A stretch of 64,000 nucleotides of DNA from assembly GCF_039912695.1 (NCBI RefSeq), contig NZ_JBDSPJ010000022.1, positions 1 to 64,000 on the forward strand, read 5' to 3'. The notes beneath the pieces were generated by a model that saw nothing but the letters and a program-made list of their open reading frames with translations, made no database searches and was not told where the DNA came from. Source of the DNA: Pseudolysinimonas_A sp039912695 (GTDB lineage: Bacteria; Actinomycetota; Actinomycetes; Actinomycetales; Microbacteriaceae). The position numbers were made by a program, and so were the translations under genes. This document shows, in pieces, positions 7,334 through 15,747 of this stretch (positions are counted from its first letter, which is position 1; the number at the start of each line of letters is the position of its first letter).

Positions 7334-9199
7334 TCACTCGTTGCGAAGTCGGCGCCGCTCCAGTTCGAGGGCGGCAAGTTGTTCCCGCATCGCATCGGCA
7401 CGAACCTGGTCACCTTCGGCAGCCGCGCGCTGCGACGCTCCCGTCAGTTCTGACTTCAAGCGCACGATATCGACCGCGATCAGGTCGGCCACCTGAGCCC
7501 GACAGTACTTGTCGAGGTTCGATTCCCGAGTCTCCGGCAGGGGTGCAACACCGAGCTGCGAGACGAGTCCCGCATACCGAGTGGGTACCGCGTCACCGAC
7601 CCGGGCGATCCAATCGGGGCGTTCCCAGTCGGGCAGTGAGGTTGCAATCCCGTCGCGCACGACATCCAGAAGCGTGCTGCGTAGCCGAACCCGGGTGGCG
7701 CGCTCGAGCAGGTCGGCACCGACCGCGCTCGGACGCTGGAGCATGACCATGAGCGCATCGCGTTCCATGCGCGTCTCCGGGTCGGTGGGAAGGTCGAGCA
7801 AGCGCACCTCGCTCTGCTCCGACGCCTCGTCACCACTGTCGGTCACGACAGGAGCGGTAGCCTTTGGCGCCGACCGAACCGCCCGACTGACTTCGCTGGG
7901 CTCCATGCCCAGCCAGCCCGCGAGGTTGCGGACGTAGCCGACCGACAGTGCGCGATCCCGGATGCCGGCCACGACCGGCGCTGCGGCACGGAGCGCTGCG
8001 ACCCGACCCTCGACAGTCTCCAGGTCGAAACGCGCGATCACCCGCCGAATCATGAACTCGAACATCGGCTTGCGATTCGCGATGAGGGTTCGCACCGCCT
8101 CGTCACCGCGTTGCGTGCGCAGGTCGCTCGGGTCGAGGTTGTCCGGGGCGACCGCGACGAAGGTTTGCGCGGCAAAACGCTGCTCTTCGGCGAATGCCCG
8201 GCTCGCAGCCTTCTGACCTGCCTCATCCGGATCGAAGGTGAAGACCACCTCCCCGGTGCCGCCCGTGTCGACGTTGTCGACATCCCCCAGCACGCGGCGG
8301 ATGACCTTGATGTGGTCGACCCCGAAACTCGTGCCGCAGGTCGCGACCGCGGTTGTGACTCCAGCGAGGTGGCAGGCCATCACGTCGGTATAGCCCTCGA
8401 CGACCACGACCTGCTTCGCCTTCGCGATGTCGCGGCGAGCCAGGTCGAGCCCGTAGAGCACCTGGCTCTTGTGATAAACGAGCGTCTCGGGGGTGTTGAG
8501 GTACTTGGGACCCTTGTCATCGTCGTCGCCGAGCAGTTTGCGGGCACCGAATCCGACGGTCTGGCCGGTGACGTCGCGAATCGGCCAGATCAGTCGTCCG
8601 CGGAACCGGTCATAGGGACTTCCGCGCTCCCCCGCGGCCAGCAGCCCCGCGCCCAGGAGTTCGGCGTCGGTAAAGCCGAGGCCGCGGAGGTGATCAGCGA
8701 GAGCATTGAACGACTTGGGGGCGAAGCCGATGCCGAAGCGCTGCGCGGCGACGAGATCGAAACCTCGAGCCCCGAGGAAGTCGCGACCGATCTGAGCCGC
8801 AGGCGTGCCGAGTTGCGCCTGGAACCAGACTTCGGCGGCGGCATTGGCCGCGAGCAGCCGGGCGCGGTTGCCGTGGTCACTGGCCTGACCACCGTCTTCG
8901 TAGTGCAACTCGTAGCCGAGTCGCCCTGCCAGCCGTTCGACGGCTTCGGCGAAGGTGACGTGATCCATCTTCTGCAGGAACGAGAAGACGTCTCCCCCCT
9001 CGTTGCAGCCAAAGCAGTGGTACAGCCCGACCTGCGGTCGCACGTGGAAGCTCGGGCTGCGCTCCTCGTGAAAGGGGCACAGACCCTTGAGCGATCCGAC
9101 TCCGGCGCTCTTGAGCGTCACGAAATCTCCCACGATGTCGGCGATGTTGGTGCGAGCCCGGACTTCGTCGATGTCGCTTCTGCGAATCAATCCGGGCAT
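7334..9199 (-). CDS. dnaG: DNA primase DnaG
   Basis: A 621-residue primase that lays RNA primers for replication. It has an N-terminal CHC2 zinc finger (CPFH near residue 40 and CFGC near 62), a catalytic core, a Toprim centre with the Glu of VVVVEGYTDVMA and the FTFDPDEAG acidic motif, and a C-terminal helicase-interaction region. Full family length. TAGAAT lies 7 nt before the ATG, so the message is probably leaderless. ribF is 39 bp upstream on the same strand. Confidence 0.97.
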   Translation of the reverse strand: MPGLIRRSDIDEVRARTNIADIVGDFVTLKSAGVGSLKGLCPFHEERSPSFHVRPQVGLYHCFGCNEGGDVFSFLQKMDHVTFAEAVERLAGRLGYELHYEDGGQASDHGNRARLLAANAAAEVWFQAQLGTPAAQIGRDFLGARGFDLVAAQRFGIGFAPKSFNALADHLRGLGFTDAELLGAGLLAAGERGSPYDRFRGRLIWPIRDVTGQTVGFGARKLLGDDDDKGPKYLNTPETLVYHKSQVLYGLDLARRDIAKAKQVVVVEGYTDVMACHLAGVTTAVATCGTSFGVDHIKVIRRVLGDVDNVDTGGTGEVVFTFDPDEAGQKAASRAFAEEQRFAAQTFVAVAPDNLDPSDLRTQRGDEAVRTLIANRKPMFEFMIRRVIARFDLETVEGRVAALRAAAPVVAGIRDRALSVGYVRNLAGWLGMEPSEVSRAVRSAPKATAPVVTDSGDEASEQSEVRLLDLPTDPETRMERDALMVMLQRPSAVGADLLERATRVRLRSTLLDVVRDGIATSLPDWERPDWIARVGDAVPTRYAGLVSQLGVAPLPETRESNLDKYCRAQVADLIAVDIVRLKSELTGASQRAAAEGDQVRADAMREQLAALELERRRLRNE

Positions 9200-9206
9200 G
9201 GACCCG

Positions 9207-9212
9207 ATTCTA
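9207..9212 (-). promoter_or_regulatory. -10 element of dnaG (leaderless)
   Basis: TAGAAT on the minus strand, 7 nt before the ATG at 9199, in the ribF-dnaG spacer. It fits a start site at or next to the A of the start codon. dnaG would then have its own promoter besides read-through from ribF. Confidence 0.6.
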
Positions 9213-9238
9213 GGTATCCGGCCGGGCCCGGCGTCGGC

Positions 9239-10171
9239 TCACTCCCCGGCGAGGATGTCACGCACGCGCACAACATCCGCGGCGAGCGCGACGACCAGAT
9301 CGTCGACAGAGTCGTACTTCTTCATTGATCTGATGCGGTCGATGAAGTCGAGTTCGATCGTCTCCCCGTAGATGTCGCCCGAGTAGTCGAGCAGGTGCGC
9401 CTCGGTCCGCCGGTCGGGCACGCCTTCGAATGTCGGATTGTTGCCGATCGAGACGGCGGCTCCGTAGCTGACGCCATCGATCGCGGCCCGCGCCGCGTAG
9501 ACCCCGTCGGCCGGGAGAAGTCCTTCCATCGTCGGGTCGAGGTTCGCCGTCGGAAAGCCGATCTCGCGACCGATCTGATCGCCGCGCACCACGGTTGAGC
9601 GAACCTGCGGGGGTCGTCCCAGCAGCTCCGCTGCTTCGCGGACTGCGCCTGCGTCGATGAGGCTCCGGATTCGGCTTGACGAAACTCGGTCCCCATCTCG
9701 GTCGACGTCATCGAGTTCCACGACCTCGAAGCCGGCCTGACGGCCCAGCTCGCGGAGCGTGGTGATATCACCGGAGCCCCGGTGGCCGAAGCGAAAGTCA
9801 CGACCGGCCAGCACCAGTTGTGCGTTGAGCGCTCGCACCAGCACCGCGTCGACGAACTCTGCGGGTTCGAGAGCGCTCAGTTGGCGGGTGAATTCGAGCA
9901 CCACAGTGACGTCGACGCCGGTCTGGGCAAGCAGTTCGGCGCGTTGCGCGTTCGACACCAGCGGCGACGGGCACGCCTCGGGATTCAAGAGAGCCATCGG
10001 ATGCCGGTCGAACGTCACGGCGACCGACGTCAGGTCGTGAGCGTCTGCTTGGGCCACCAATTGAGCGATGACGCTGCGGTGCCCGAGGTGCACGCCGTCG
10101 AACTTGCCGATCGTGACGGCGCTGGGGCCGAACTCGGGGGGGACGGTACCGAGTCCCTCGAACAACTCCAT
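9239..10171 (-). CDS. ribF: Bifunctional riboflavin kinase / FMN adenylyltransferase
   Basis: A 310-residue enzyme that makes FMN and then FAD. The N-terminal nucleotidyltransferase half has GKFDGVHLGHRSV (the HxGH-like motif) and the SSSRIRSLI motif; the C-terminal kinase half has GFPTANLDP, IGNNPTFEG and EAHLLDYSGDIYGE. ATG 10171 overlaps the stop of the upstream membrane-protein gene by one base (TGATG), so translation is coupled; TTG 10174 is an in-frame alternative. Part of a truB-hyp-hyp-ribF run. Confidence 0.96.
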   Translation of the reverse strand: MELFEGLGTVPPEFGPSAVTIGKFDGVHLGHRSVIAQLVAQADAHDLTSVAVTFDRHPMALLNPEACPSPLVSNAQRAELLAQTGVDVTVVLEFTRQLSALEPAEFVDAVLVRALNAQLVLAGRDFRFGHRGSGDITTLRELGRQAGFEVVELDDVDRDGDRVSSSRIRSLIDAGAVREAAELLGRPPQVRSTVVRGDQIGREIGFPTANLDPTMEGLLPADGVYAARAAIDGVSYGAAVSIGNNPTFEGVPDRRTEAHLLDYSGDIYGETIELDFIDRIRSMKKYDSVDDLVVALAADVVRVRDILAGE

Positions 10172-10620
10172 CAAGCTGCCGACTCGCGGCGCCGGCGGTC
10201 AAGCCAGAAGAGGCCAAGAATGGGAAGCACCAGAGGGATGCCGAGATACCCGGCGCCGTACAGGCTCCACACCGTCGCTTGGCGCCCGAAGGGGTCGACT
10301 GATTGCAGGCCGAGCACCCCGGGGGATACGACGCTGAGGGTGCCAACCACCAGCACCCCAACGAGTTCGAAACCAATGGTCACCCAGGCAACGCGATCCC
10401 AGCTCTGTTGGTTCATTCCGTTGCGACGCATGCTCAGGGCGAGCGCGAGAGTTGCGACGATGTAGATGACGGCGGCAAGTGCCGACAAAGTGAAGGCCAC
10501 GGGCGCCTCGCGGAAGCGGTCGACAATCTGGAACACGCTTCGGCCGCTGGCCCCGATGGCGAGCACGGCGTACACGGCAACGAGAACGCGGCCAGGACCG
10601 CTCGAACCACGGGAAGACAT
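10171..10620 (-). CDS. Hypothetical four-helix membrane protein
   Basis: A 149-residue protein with four predicted membrane helices (about 10-27, 42-62, 78-97, 115-137) and a positively charged C-terminus (DRRRRESAA). I do not recognise a family with a known role. It sits between a second small membrane protein and ribF and shares its stop with the ribF start. TATTCT ends 7 nt before its ATG, so it probably opens a leaderless transcript that carries ribF. Confidence 0.7.
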   Translation of the reverse strand: MSSRGSSGPGRVLVAVYAVLAIGASGRSVFQIVDRFREAPVAFTLSALAAVIYIVATLALALSMRRNGMNQQSWDRVAWVTIGFELVGVLVVGTLSVVSPGVLGLQSVDPFGRQATVWSLYGAGYLGIPLVLPILGLFWLDRRRRESAA

Positions 10621-10627
10621 CGGGTCA

Positions 10628-10633
10628 AGAATA
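10628..10633 (-). promoter_or_regulatory. -10 element for the membrane protein-ribF pair
   Basis: TATTCT on the minus strand ends 7 nt before ATG 10620, within the 24-bp spacer after the preceding gene. No Shine-Dalgarno is present, which supports a leaderless start. Confidence 0.55.
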
Positions 10634-10644
10634 CGCGGTGGCGC

Positions 10645-11013
10645 TCACGCCAGCGGTACGTTCCAGATCTCGCTCATGCGGAAAACCATCACGGCGATGG
10701 CTAGCGCCCCGACACCGAGCACGACGGTACTCCACCGGCTTCGGTCGGCGAGCGCCCAGATGATCGCGGCGGGTGGGATGACGGCGGCAGCGCCGAGATA
10801 GATCCAAAACAGCCCCAGACTTCCGGTGGGCTGGTTACCAACGGCTGGTGCGACCAGCGCGATCACGACCTGCGCAACCACCAGCGCCTCGACCAGCACG
10901 ACCGCCAGAATCGTGACGTCGGCTGGCTTTCGGCCGACAAGCCCGAGCACCACGCAGAGCAAGCCGACGAGGGTGGCGACGGCCACGAGCACGATCGTGA
11001 AACCGTCGATCAC
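10645..11013 (-). CDS. Hypothetical membrane protein downstream of truB
   Basis: A 122-residue protein with four hydrophobic segments (about 5-26, 32-55, 66-84, 91-110) and almost no soluble part. The GTG start at 11013 overlaps the truB stop by 4 nt (GTGA), so it is translated together with truB. No known family recognised; a link to truB function is not implied by the sequence. Confidence 0.65.
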   Translation of the reverse strand: MIDGFTIVLVAVATLVGLLCVVLGLVGRKPADVTILAVVLVEALVVAQVVIALVAPAVGNQPTGSLGLFWIYLGAAAVIPPAAIIWALADRSRWSTVVLGVGALAIAVMVFRMSEIWNVPLA

Positions 11014-11909
11014 GGCAGAACCTCCGCTGTCGGAAAATTGAACAGAACGCGTGCGATCCCATTGTCGACGGACACCAACCCCCGAAGCCGCCGATCCGGT
11101 CCGATCGTCGCGACGACAGGTGCATCGGCGGTGGCAACCGGGATGCGCTTGCCCTGAGCGAGCGCCGTAATCTCCGGCGCATCCAGCTCGACAACAGGAA
11201 AGAGGCGCCGCGCGACATCGGCAGGGTCGAGGAGTCGCGCCTCCAGCTCAGCATCTGCCACCTCAGCACGCGGCGGGACGGCATCGGCGACTGAGAATGG
11301 GCCAACGATGGTGCGGCGCAGTGCCGTGAGGTGGCCGCCGACCCCGAGCGCGGCGCCCAGATCACGCGCGAGAGCGCGTACGTAGGTACCCGACGACACA
11401 GCAACGCGCACGTCGAGATCGAGCAGCGCACCCTCGTGGCGCGAGGCGAGTACCTCAAAGATCGAGACCCGTACCGGTCGAGCCACCAGCGCGACCTCTT
11501 CGCCAGCGCGCGCCCGGTCGTAGGAGCGCACCCCGTCGACTTTGATCGCGCTGAACGAACTGGGCACTTGCAGGATGTCGCCGGTGAGTCCCGCGATGGC
11601 CGACGTGATCGCCGCTTCCTCGAGCGCCGAGGCGTCAGCACTCGACACGACCGACCCTTCGGTGTCGTCGGTGTCGGTCGCTTGCCCGAGCCGGATCGTC
11701 GCGGTGTACTCCTTATCGAGCCCGACCAGGTAGGTCAGCAGCCGGGTAGAACTCTCGACCCCGAGAATCATCAGGCCAGTCGCCATCGGGTCGAGGGTGC
11801 CGGCGTGACCGACCCGACGCGTCCCGAGCGCGCGGCGCGTCATCCCGACCAGGTCGTGGCTCGTGGGGCCCTGCGGCTTGTCGAGCAGCAGGATGCCGGA
11901 CCGCGTCAT
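11010..11909 (-). CDS. truB: tRNA pseudouridine(55) synthase TruB
   Basis: A 299-residue enzyme that makes pseudouridine 55 in the tRNA T-loop. It starts GILLLDKPQGPTSHD and carries the catalytic Asp in GHAGTLDPMATG (about residue 40), followed by LTYLVGLDKEYTATIRLG and a C-terminal PUA-like region. ATG 11909 overlaps the stop of the TetR gene upstream by 4 nt. In many bacteria truB follows rbfA directly; here rbfA is about 11 kb away on the same strand. Confidence 0.96.
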   Translation of the reverse strand: MTRSGILLLDKPQGPTSHDLVGMTRRALGTRRVGHAGTLDPMATGLMILGVESSTRLLTYLVGLDKEYTATIRLGQATDTDDTEGSVVSSADASALEEAAITSAIAGLTGDILQVPSSFSAIKVDGVRSYDRARAGEEVALVARPVRVSIFEVLASRHEGALLDLDVRVAVSSGTYVRALARDLGAALGVGGHLTALRRTIVGPFSVADAVPPRAEVADAELEARLLDPADVARRLFPVVELDAPEITALAQGKRIPVATADAPVVATIGPDRRLRGLVSVDNGIARVLFNFPTAEVLP

Positions 11910-12556
11910 CGGTCGGTGGCTAGCCGGACGATGAGGTCGGCATTGATCGGGGAGACACATTCGACCAGTTCGCGAGCAACGGGGTCATCAATCTCCAGCC
12001 CCATTCGCATCCCGACCATGGTGTTGAGCATCATCCCGTGCGCGAGAAAGTCACGCGCTTCTTCGGCCGTGAACCGTGCCCGGCTGCGCAGGAGACTGTA
12101 GACCGACAAGAACGCCGCGCGGGCCGTGGCGCCGATCGCGGGATCCGACCCGGCAACGAAGGCATGCATGAGGCTCAGCAGCAGCCCGCGGTCGGCGAGC
12201 AGATCACCGTAAGCGTTACCCAATCCGAGGCGCAGTTGCTCGGTGTCGGAGTCTGGGTTCGCGTCAATCACGGCAGTGAAGTCGGTCAGCAGGCGATCGA
12301 CGGCACGATGCAGGACGGCGAGGAAGAGCGCCTCCTTGGTGCCGAACATCCTCACGACGTAGGGCTGGCTCACTCCGGCGGCTTTGGCCACCGCGTCGGT
12401 TGTCGCGCCGACGTAGCCGCGCTCTCCGAACACCGCCATCGCTGCGGTAATGACCAGCTCTCGGCGGTCTTCGACTCGCATTCGAGTTGTTGCCGAGGTG
12501 GGCGGCGTCGGATGCGCTGTCGACGTTGACGGCTTGATCAGGGTCACGCTTGACAT
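11906..12556 (-). CDS. TetR-family repressor, likely controls the divergent MFS exporter
   Basis: A 216-residue regulator with an N-terminal helix-turn-helix (about 28-75: ITAAMAVFGERGYVGATTDAVAKAAGVSQPYV read as motif positions) and a ligand-binding C-terminal half. The first 25 residues are a Ser/Thr/Pro-rich tail; Met26 is an alternative start, but neither has a good ribosome site. A perfect 9-7-9 dyad lies just upstream (12566-12590), between this gene and the MFS gene. The stop overlaps truB, so truB may be transcribed under the control of this repressor. Confidence 0.9.
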   Translation of the reverse strand: MSSVTLIKPSTSTAHPTPPTSATTRMRVEDRRELVITAAMAVFGERGYVGATTDAVAKAAGVSQPYVVRMFGTKEALFLAVLHRAVDRLLTDFTAVIDANPDSDTEQLRLGLGNAYGDLLADRGLLLSLMHAFVAGSDPAIGATARAAFLSVYSLLRSRARFTAEEARDFLAHGMMLNTMVGMRMGLEIDDPVARELVECVSPINADLIVRLATDR

Positions 12557-12565
12557 GGTATCAAC

Positions 12566-12590
12566 TGATTACTAATCTCCCTAGTAATCA
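12566..12590. promoter_or_regulatory. Perfect inverted repeat, probable TetR operator
   Basis: TGATTACTA (12566-12574), 7-bp spacer, TAGTAATCA (12582-12590): a perfect 9-bp dyad in the 71-bp divergent spacer between the TetR gene and the MFS exporter gene. A further GATTAC half-site follows at 12594-12599. Its AT-rich sequence stands out from its surroundings. Position and symmetry fit autoregulation plus control of the exporter. Confidence 0.75.
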
Positions 12591-12627
12591 TTCGATTACC
12601 TCCCTCTCCTCCTGGAATGGATCCGCG

Positions 12628-14061
12628 ATGTCCCTCCCTCCGATTGCCCGCCGCGTGCCGTTTGGTCTCGCTCTGGCCGCGACCGGCATCCCGATGTTCA
12701 TGGCCACGCTCGACAATCTCGTCGTCACGAACGCGCTGCCGGTGATCCACGAAAAGCTCGGCGCCAGCGTCGAGCAGCTTCAGTGGCTGGTCAACGCCTA
12801 CACCCTCTCGTTCGCGAGCCTGATCTTGTTCGCGGTCGCACTCGGCGACCGGCTCGGCCGTCGCACGGTGTTCGCGGCCGGTATCGCGATCTTCACCCTC
12901 GCGTCGGTCTTCGCAGCACTCAGCACCGACCCGACTCAGCTGATCGTCGCGCGTGCCGTGCAGGGGCTGGGCGGCGCGGCCATCATGCCGTTGTCGCTCT
13001 CGCTGTTGGCGGGCTCGGTCGAGCCCCGTCGACGCCCACTCGCGATTGGCATCTGGGGTGGCATCGCCGGGCTGGGTGTTGCCGCCGGACCGCTGATCGG
13101 TGGCGCAGTCGTCGAGGGCTGGAACTGGCAGGCAATCTTCTGGATCAACGTGCCGGTCGGCATCCTCGCGATCCCGCTTGCTCTGCTCGTACTGCCCAAC
13201 GCTCTCGGCGCGCGGGCGCGACTCGATGTTCCCGGCGTCTTCCTCGCTGGCCTGGGCGTACTCGGGATCGTCTTCGGCATCGTGCGCGGCAACGACGCCG
13301 GCTGGGACTCGATGCAGGTCGTCGGGTCACTCATTGCCGGCGCCGTGTTGATCGCCGCGTTCCTCGTCTGGGAGAGCCGCACGAAGAACCCGCTGTTGCC
13401 ACTGCGACTGTTCCGCGACCGCAGCTTCACGATCGCGAACGTCGTCGGATTCGGCTTCTCGTTCGGCATGTTCGGCGCGGTCTTCATCTTGATCCAGTAC
13501 CTGCAGGTCGTGCAGGGCGCCTCTCCGCTCGAGGCGGCTATTCAAACGACGCCGTGGACCATGGCTCCGATGATCGTCGCCCCGCTCGCCGGCATCTTCG
13601 CCGGACGCATCGGGACGCGCAATCTCATTGTGGCGGGGCTACTGTTTCAGACCCTCGGCCTCGGCTGGTTGGCCGCGACGATGTCGGCCGATACCCCGTA
13701 CCTCACGATGCTGCCGGCCTTCATTTGCGCAGGCATCGGCATGGGGCTCGTGTTCGCGCCCTCGTCGACAGCCGTCCTTGCGAACATCGTCGAGGCCGAT
13801 AGCGCCAAGGCGACAGGCACCAACTCGACCCTCCGAGAAATCGGAATCGCGCTCGGCATCGCCGTGATGACCGCGATCTTCACGGGCGCTGGCGGACAGC
13901 TGACACCGACCGGCTACGTCGACGCAGCAATTCCGGCGGTCGCGGTCGGAGCCGTTGTGATGTTCGCCACCGCGATCGTCGCGCTGTTCCTTCCTGCGGG
14001 CCGCACCGTGCAGCACGCAGAGTCGGCACCGCTCACGCGCGAAGAACGCGTCTCGGCTTAA
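12628..14061 (+). CDS. MFS drug exporter, DHA2 (EmrB/QacA) family
   Basis: A 477-residue transporter with about 14 predicted helices. It has the family motifs FMATLDNLVVTNALP in helix 1, LGDRLGRRTVF (motif A loop), RAVQGLGGAAIMPLSLSL and GGIAGLGVAAGPLIGG (motif C of antiporters). Such proteins export drugs or toxic compounds with proton antiport. ATG 12628 begins MSLPPIARR; the frame is open to 12550, which would run over the operator. Divergent from its probable TetR repressor. Confidence 0.93.
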   Translation: MSLPPIARRVPFGLALAATGIPMFMATLDNLVVTNALPVIHEKLGASVEQLQWLVNAYTLSFASLILFAVALGDRLGRRTVFAAGIAIFTLASVFAALSTDPTQLIVARAVQGLGGAAIMPLSLSLLAGSVEPRRRPLAIGIWGGIAGLGVAAGPLIGGAVVEGWNWQAIFWINVPVGILAIPLALLVLPNALGARARLDVPGVFLAGLGVLGIVFGIVRGNDAGWDSMQVVGSLIAGAVLIAAFLVWESRTKNPLLPLRLFRDRSFTIANVVGFGFSFGMFGAVFILIQYLQVVQGASPLEAAIQTTPWTMAPMIVAPLAGIFAGRIGTRNLIVAGLLFQTLGLGWLAATMSADTPYLTMLPAFICAGIGMGLVFAPSSTAVLANIVEADSAKATGTNSTLREIGIALGIAVMTAIFTGAGGQLTPTGYVDAAIPAVAVGAVVMFATAIVALFLPAGRTVQHAESAPLTREERVSA

Positions 14062-14082
14062 GCGCGCGCGACTCGTACTCCG

Positions 14083-14088
14083 TAATCT
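14083..14088 (+). promoter_or_regulatory. -10 element of the ketopantoate-reductase-like gene
   Basis: TAATCT ends 6 nt before GTG 14095, within the 33-bp spacer after the MFS gene. No Shine-Dalgarno is seen, so transcription probably starts at the G of the start codon. Confidence 0.55.
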
Positions 14089-14094
14089 GGCGGA

Positions 14095-15090
14095 GTGCGA
14101 GTCGCAGTCATCGGAGCAGGGGCGGTGGGCGGCCTGATCGCCGCCCTCCTCGATCGCGCCCACCACGAGGTCGAGGTCACCGCGCGCGGGGATCATCTTG
14201 CCGCGATTCAGCAGCACGGCATCCAGCTCGATGGCGGCTACGGCAGCCACGTGGCGAAGGTGACCGCTGGGCCGACGCTCACGCGGCGTCCGGAGGTGGC
14301 GATTCTGGCGACGAAGGCGCAGGATGCCGAAGCCGCACTGCGAGCGAATGCTGGCGTTCTTGAGGGCGTCACCCTGCTGGTCGTACAGAACGGACTGGGC
14401 GGGATGCGGGTCGCCCACGAGGTACTTCCCACCTCCGAGCTGGTCGGCGGTCTCGCGCTGTTCGCGTCGTCGTACCTCTCCCCCGGACAGATCACCGTGA
14501 CTGCTGCCCTGCCGCTCGTGCTCGGCGCTGCCGAAGGAACGTCGGCCACGACACTCGACCTCGTCGCCGAGTTGATGAGGTCGGCGATGCCGATCGAGGT
14601 GGTCGCGAACCTCGAAGGTGCACAGTGGACGAAGTTGCTCATCAACCATGTGAACGCCCTTCCGGCGATCACGGGGCTGAGCGTGCAGCAGACCATCGCC
14701 GACCGGCGACTGCGGCGGGTGGTCGCCGCGAGCATGCACGAGACAGTCGGGATCGCGAACCGTCTGGGCATCCGGTTCTCCGGGCTTCAGGGGATCCCCG
14801 GGTGGATCCTGAGTTGGCTAGGGCGCTCCCCCGTCGCGGTCACGGCACTTCTGCCCAGGATGCTGGCCCGACGGATGGGCGAGGTGCCTAACCCCGGCTC
14901 GACTCTGCAAAGCATCCGCCGCGGACAGCTCACCGAGATCGATTTTCTTAACGGCGCCGTGCTGCGGGTGGCGCGTGAGCACGGGTTGTCGGCACCGGTA
15001 AACACCGCAATCGTCGCGCTCGTGCACGAGGTGGAGCGCGCTGGGGCTTTCCTCGCGGTCGATGAGGTCGCGCGGCGGGTGCCCGCCTAA
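14095..15090 (+). CDS. Ketopantoate reductase (ApbA/PanE) family protein
   Basis: A 331-residue NADPH-dependent reductase-like protein. It begins with the Rossmann motif VAVIGAGAVGGLIAALL and has an ILATKAQD segment and QNGLGG, followed by the C-terminal helical domain (TKLLINHVNALPAITG with the conserved Lys and Asn, and the SIRRGQLTEIDFLNG motif with the family E-I-D). PanE makes pantoate for coenzyme A, but several paralogues with other substrates exist, so panE is not assigned. Starts at GTG, predicted leaderless. Its stop overlaps the convergent regulator gene by 4 bp (CTAA). Confidence 0.85.
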   Translation: MRVAVIGAGAVGGLIAALLDRAHHEVEVTARGDHLAAIQQHGIQLDGGYGSHVAKVTAGPTLTRRPEVAILATKAQDAEAALRANAGVLEGVTLLVVQNGLGGMRVAHEVLPTSELVGGLALFASSYLSPGQITVTAALPLVLGAAEGTSATTLDLVAELMRSAMPIEVVANLEGAQWTKLLINHVNALPAITGLSVQQTIADRRLRRVVAASMHETVGIANRLGIRFSGLQGIPGWILSWLGRSPVAVTALLPRMLARRMGEVPNPGSTLQSIRRGQLTEIDFLNGAVLRVAREHGLSAPVNTAIVALVHEVERAGAFLAVDEVARRVPA

Positions 15091-15680
15091 GGGGTCGCGC
15101 GACCTCGGCGTTCGGGGTGCAGTCCGACAAAGAGCGACACCGGATGCGCGCGCGGGTCGATCGGGCGTGCTCGATATTTCACGATCAGGTTGGTGATATC
15201 GGCCGACAGTTCCGCAAGATCCTCGTCGCCCAGCAGAAACCCCATCCGCCAGGCCTGGATGTCGTCGGCCGCGACGCCTTCGATGTCGTCGAGAAACGCG
15301 CGCACCAGCACCGCAGAGATCCCCGGAACATGCGTGCGCCACGAGATCCCGGTCGCGCGGTAGGGCACCTCGCGGGCACCCCGGGTGCCGCGGCGCGGGT
15401 CGCCGGCCGCGAGCAATCCCGTGTCGATGAGGGTACGAACGTGGTGCAGGGAGGTTCCGGGGTTGAGACCGAACTCTGCGGCGATCTCCCGGTTGGTGTG
15501 AGGCTCATGCAGACAAAAACGCAGGATGCGCAGCCGAAGCGCCGATCCGAGGGCCCGAGCGCGTCGATCGGCGAGGGCGACATCCGCTCCCGCGCCGTCG
15601 TCGCGCGTGCCAGGTGGGACCGGCACCGTCTCAACCGGCACCATCTCACCTGGCACCGTCTCAACCGGCACGGGCTTCAT
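15087..15680 (-). CDS. Winged-helix (ArsR-like) transcriptional regulator
   Basis: A 197-residue regulator with a helix-turn-helix around residues 38-100 (ALRLRILRFCLHEPHTNREIAAEF read by motif, then LNPGTSLHHVRTLIDTGLL) and a C-terminal effector-type half. The N-terminal tail repeats a PVETVPGE/PVETVPV unit, encoded by a short direct repeat. TAACCT ends 6 nt before the ATG (leaderless). It is divergent from an MFS exporter with a dyad between them, so it probably controls that gene and itself. Confidence 0.8.
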   Translation of the reverse strand: MKPVPVETVPGEMVPVETVPVPPGTRDDGAGADVALADRRARALGSALRLRILRFCLHEPHTNREIAAEFGLNPGTSLHHVRTLIDTGLLAAGDPRRGTRGAREVPYRATGISWRTHVPGISAVLVRAFLDDIEGVAADDIQAWRMGFLLGDEDLAELSADITNLIVKYRARPIDPRAHPVSLFVGLHPERRGRATP

Positions 15681-15686
15681 GCGACC

Positions 15687-15741
15687 AGGTTAGCGGAGCA
15701 CAACCGAGTGATTGGCAAATCCCAATCGCATCAGGCATACT
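15687..15741. promoter_or_regulatory. Divergent promoters and operator for regulator and MFS exporter
   Basis: Minus strand: TAACCT (15687-15692), 6 nt from ATG 15680. Plus strand: TTGGCA (15712-15717), 18-bp spacer, CATACT (15736-15741), 6 nt from GTG 15748. A dyad GATTGG-N6-CCAATC at 15710-15727 covers the plus-strand -35, a natural place for repression by the winged-helix regulator. Both messages would be leaderless. Confidence 0.6.
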
Positions 15742-15747
15742 GGCGGC

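Noticed and set aside
8111..9328. Plus-strand open frame of 405 codons
   Set aside because: Antisense to dnaG, whose zinc finger and Toprim motifs are intact; no protein features in the plus frame.
13639..14739. Minus-strand open frame of 366 codons
   Set aside because: Spans the end of the MFS gene and the start of the reductase gene in antisense; His/Arg-rich and motif-free.
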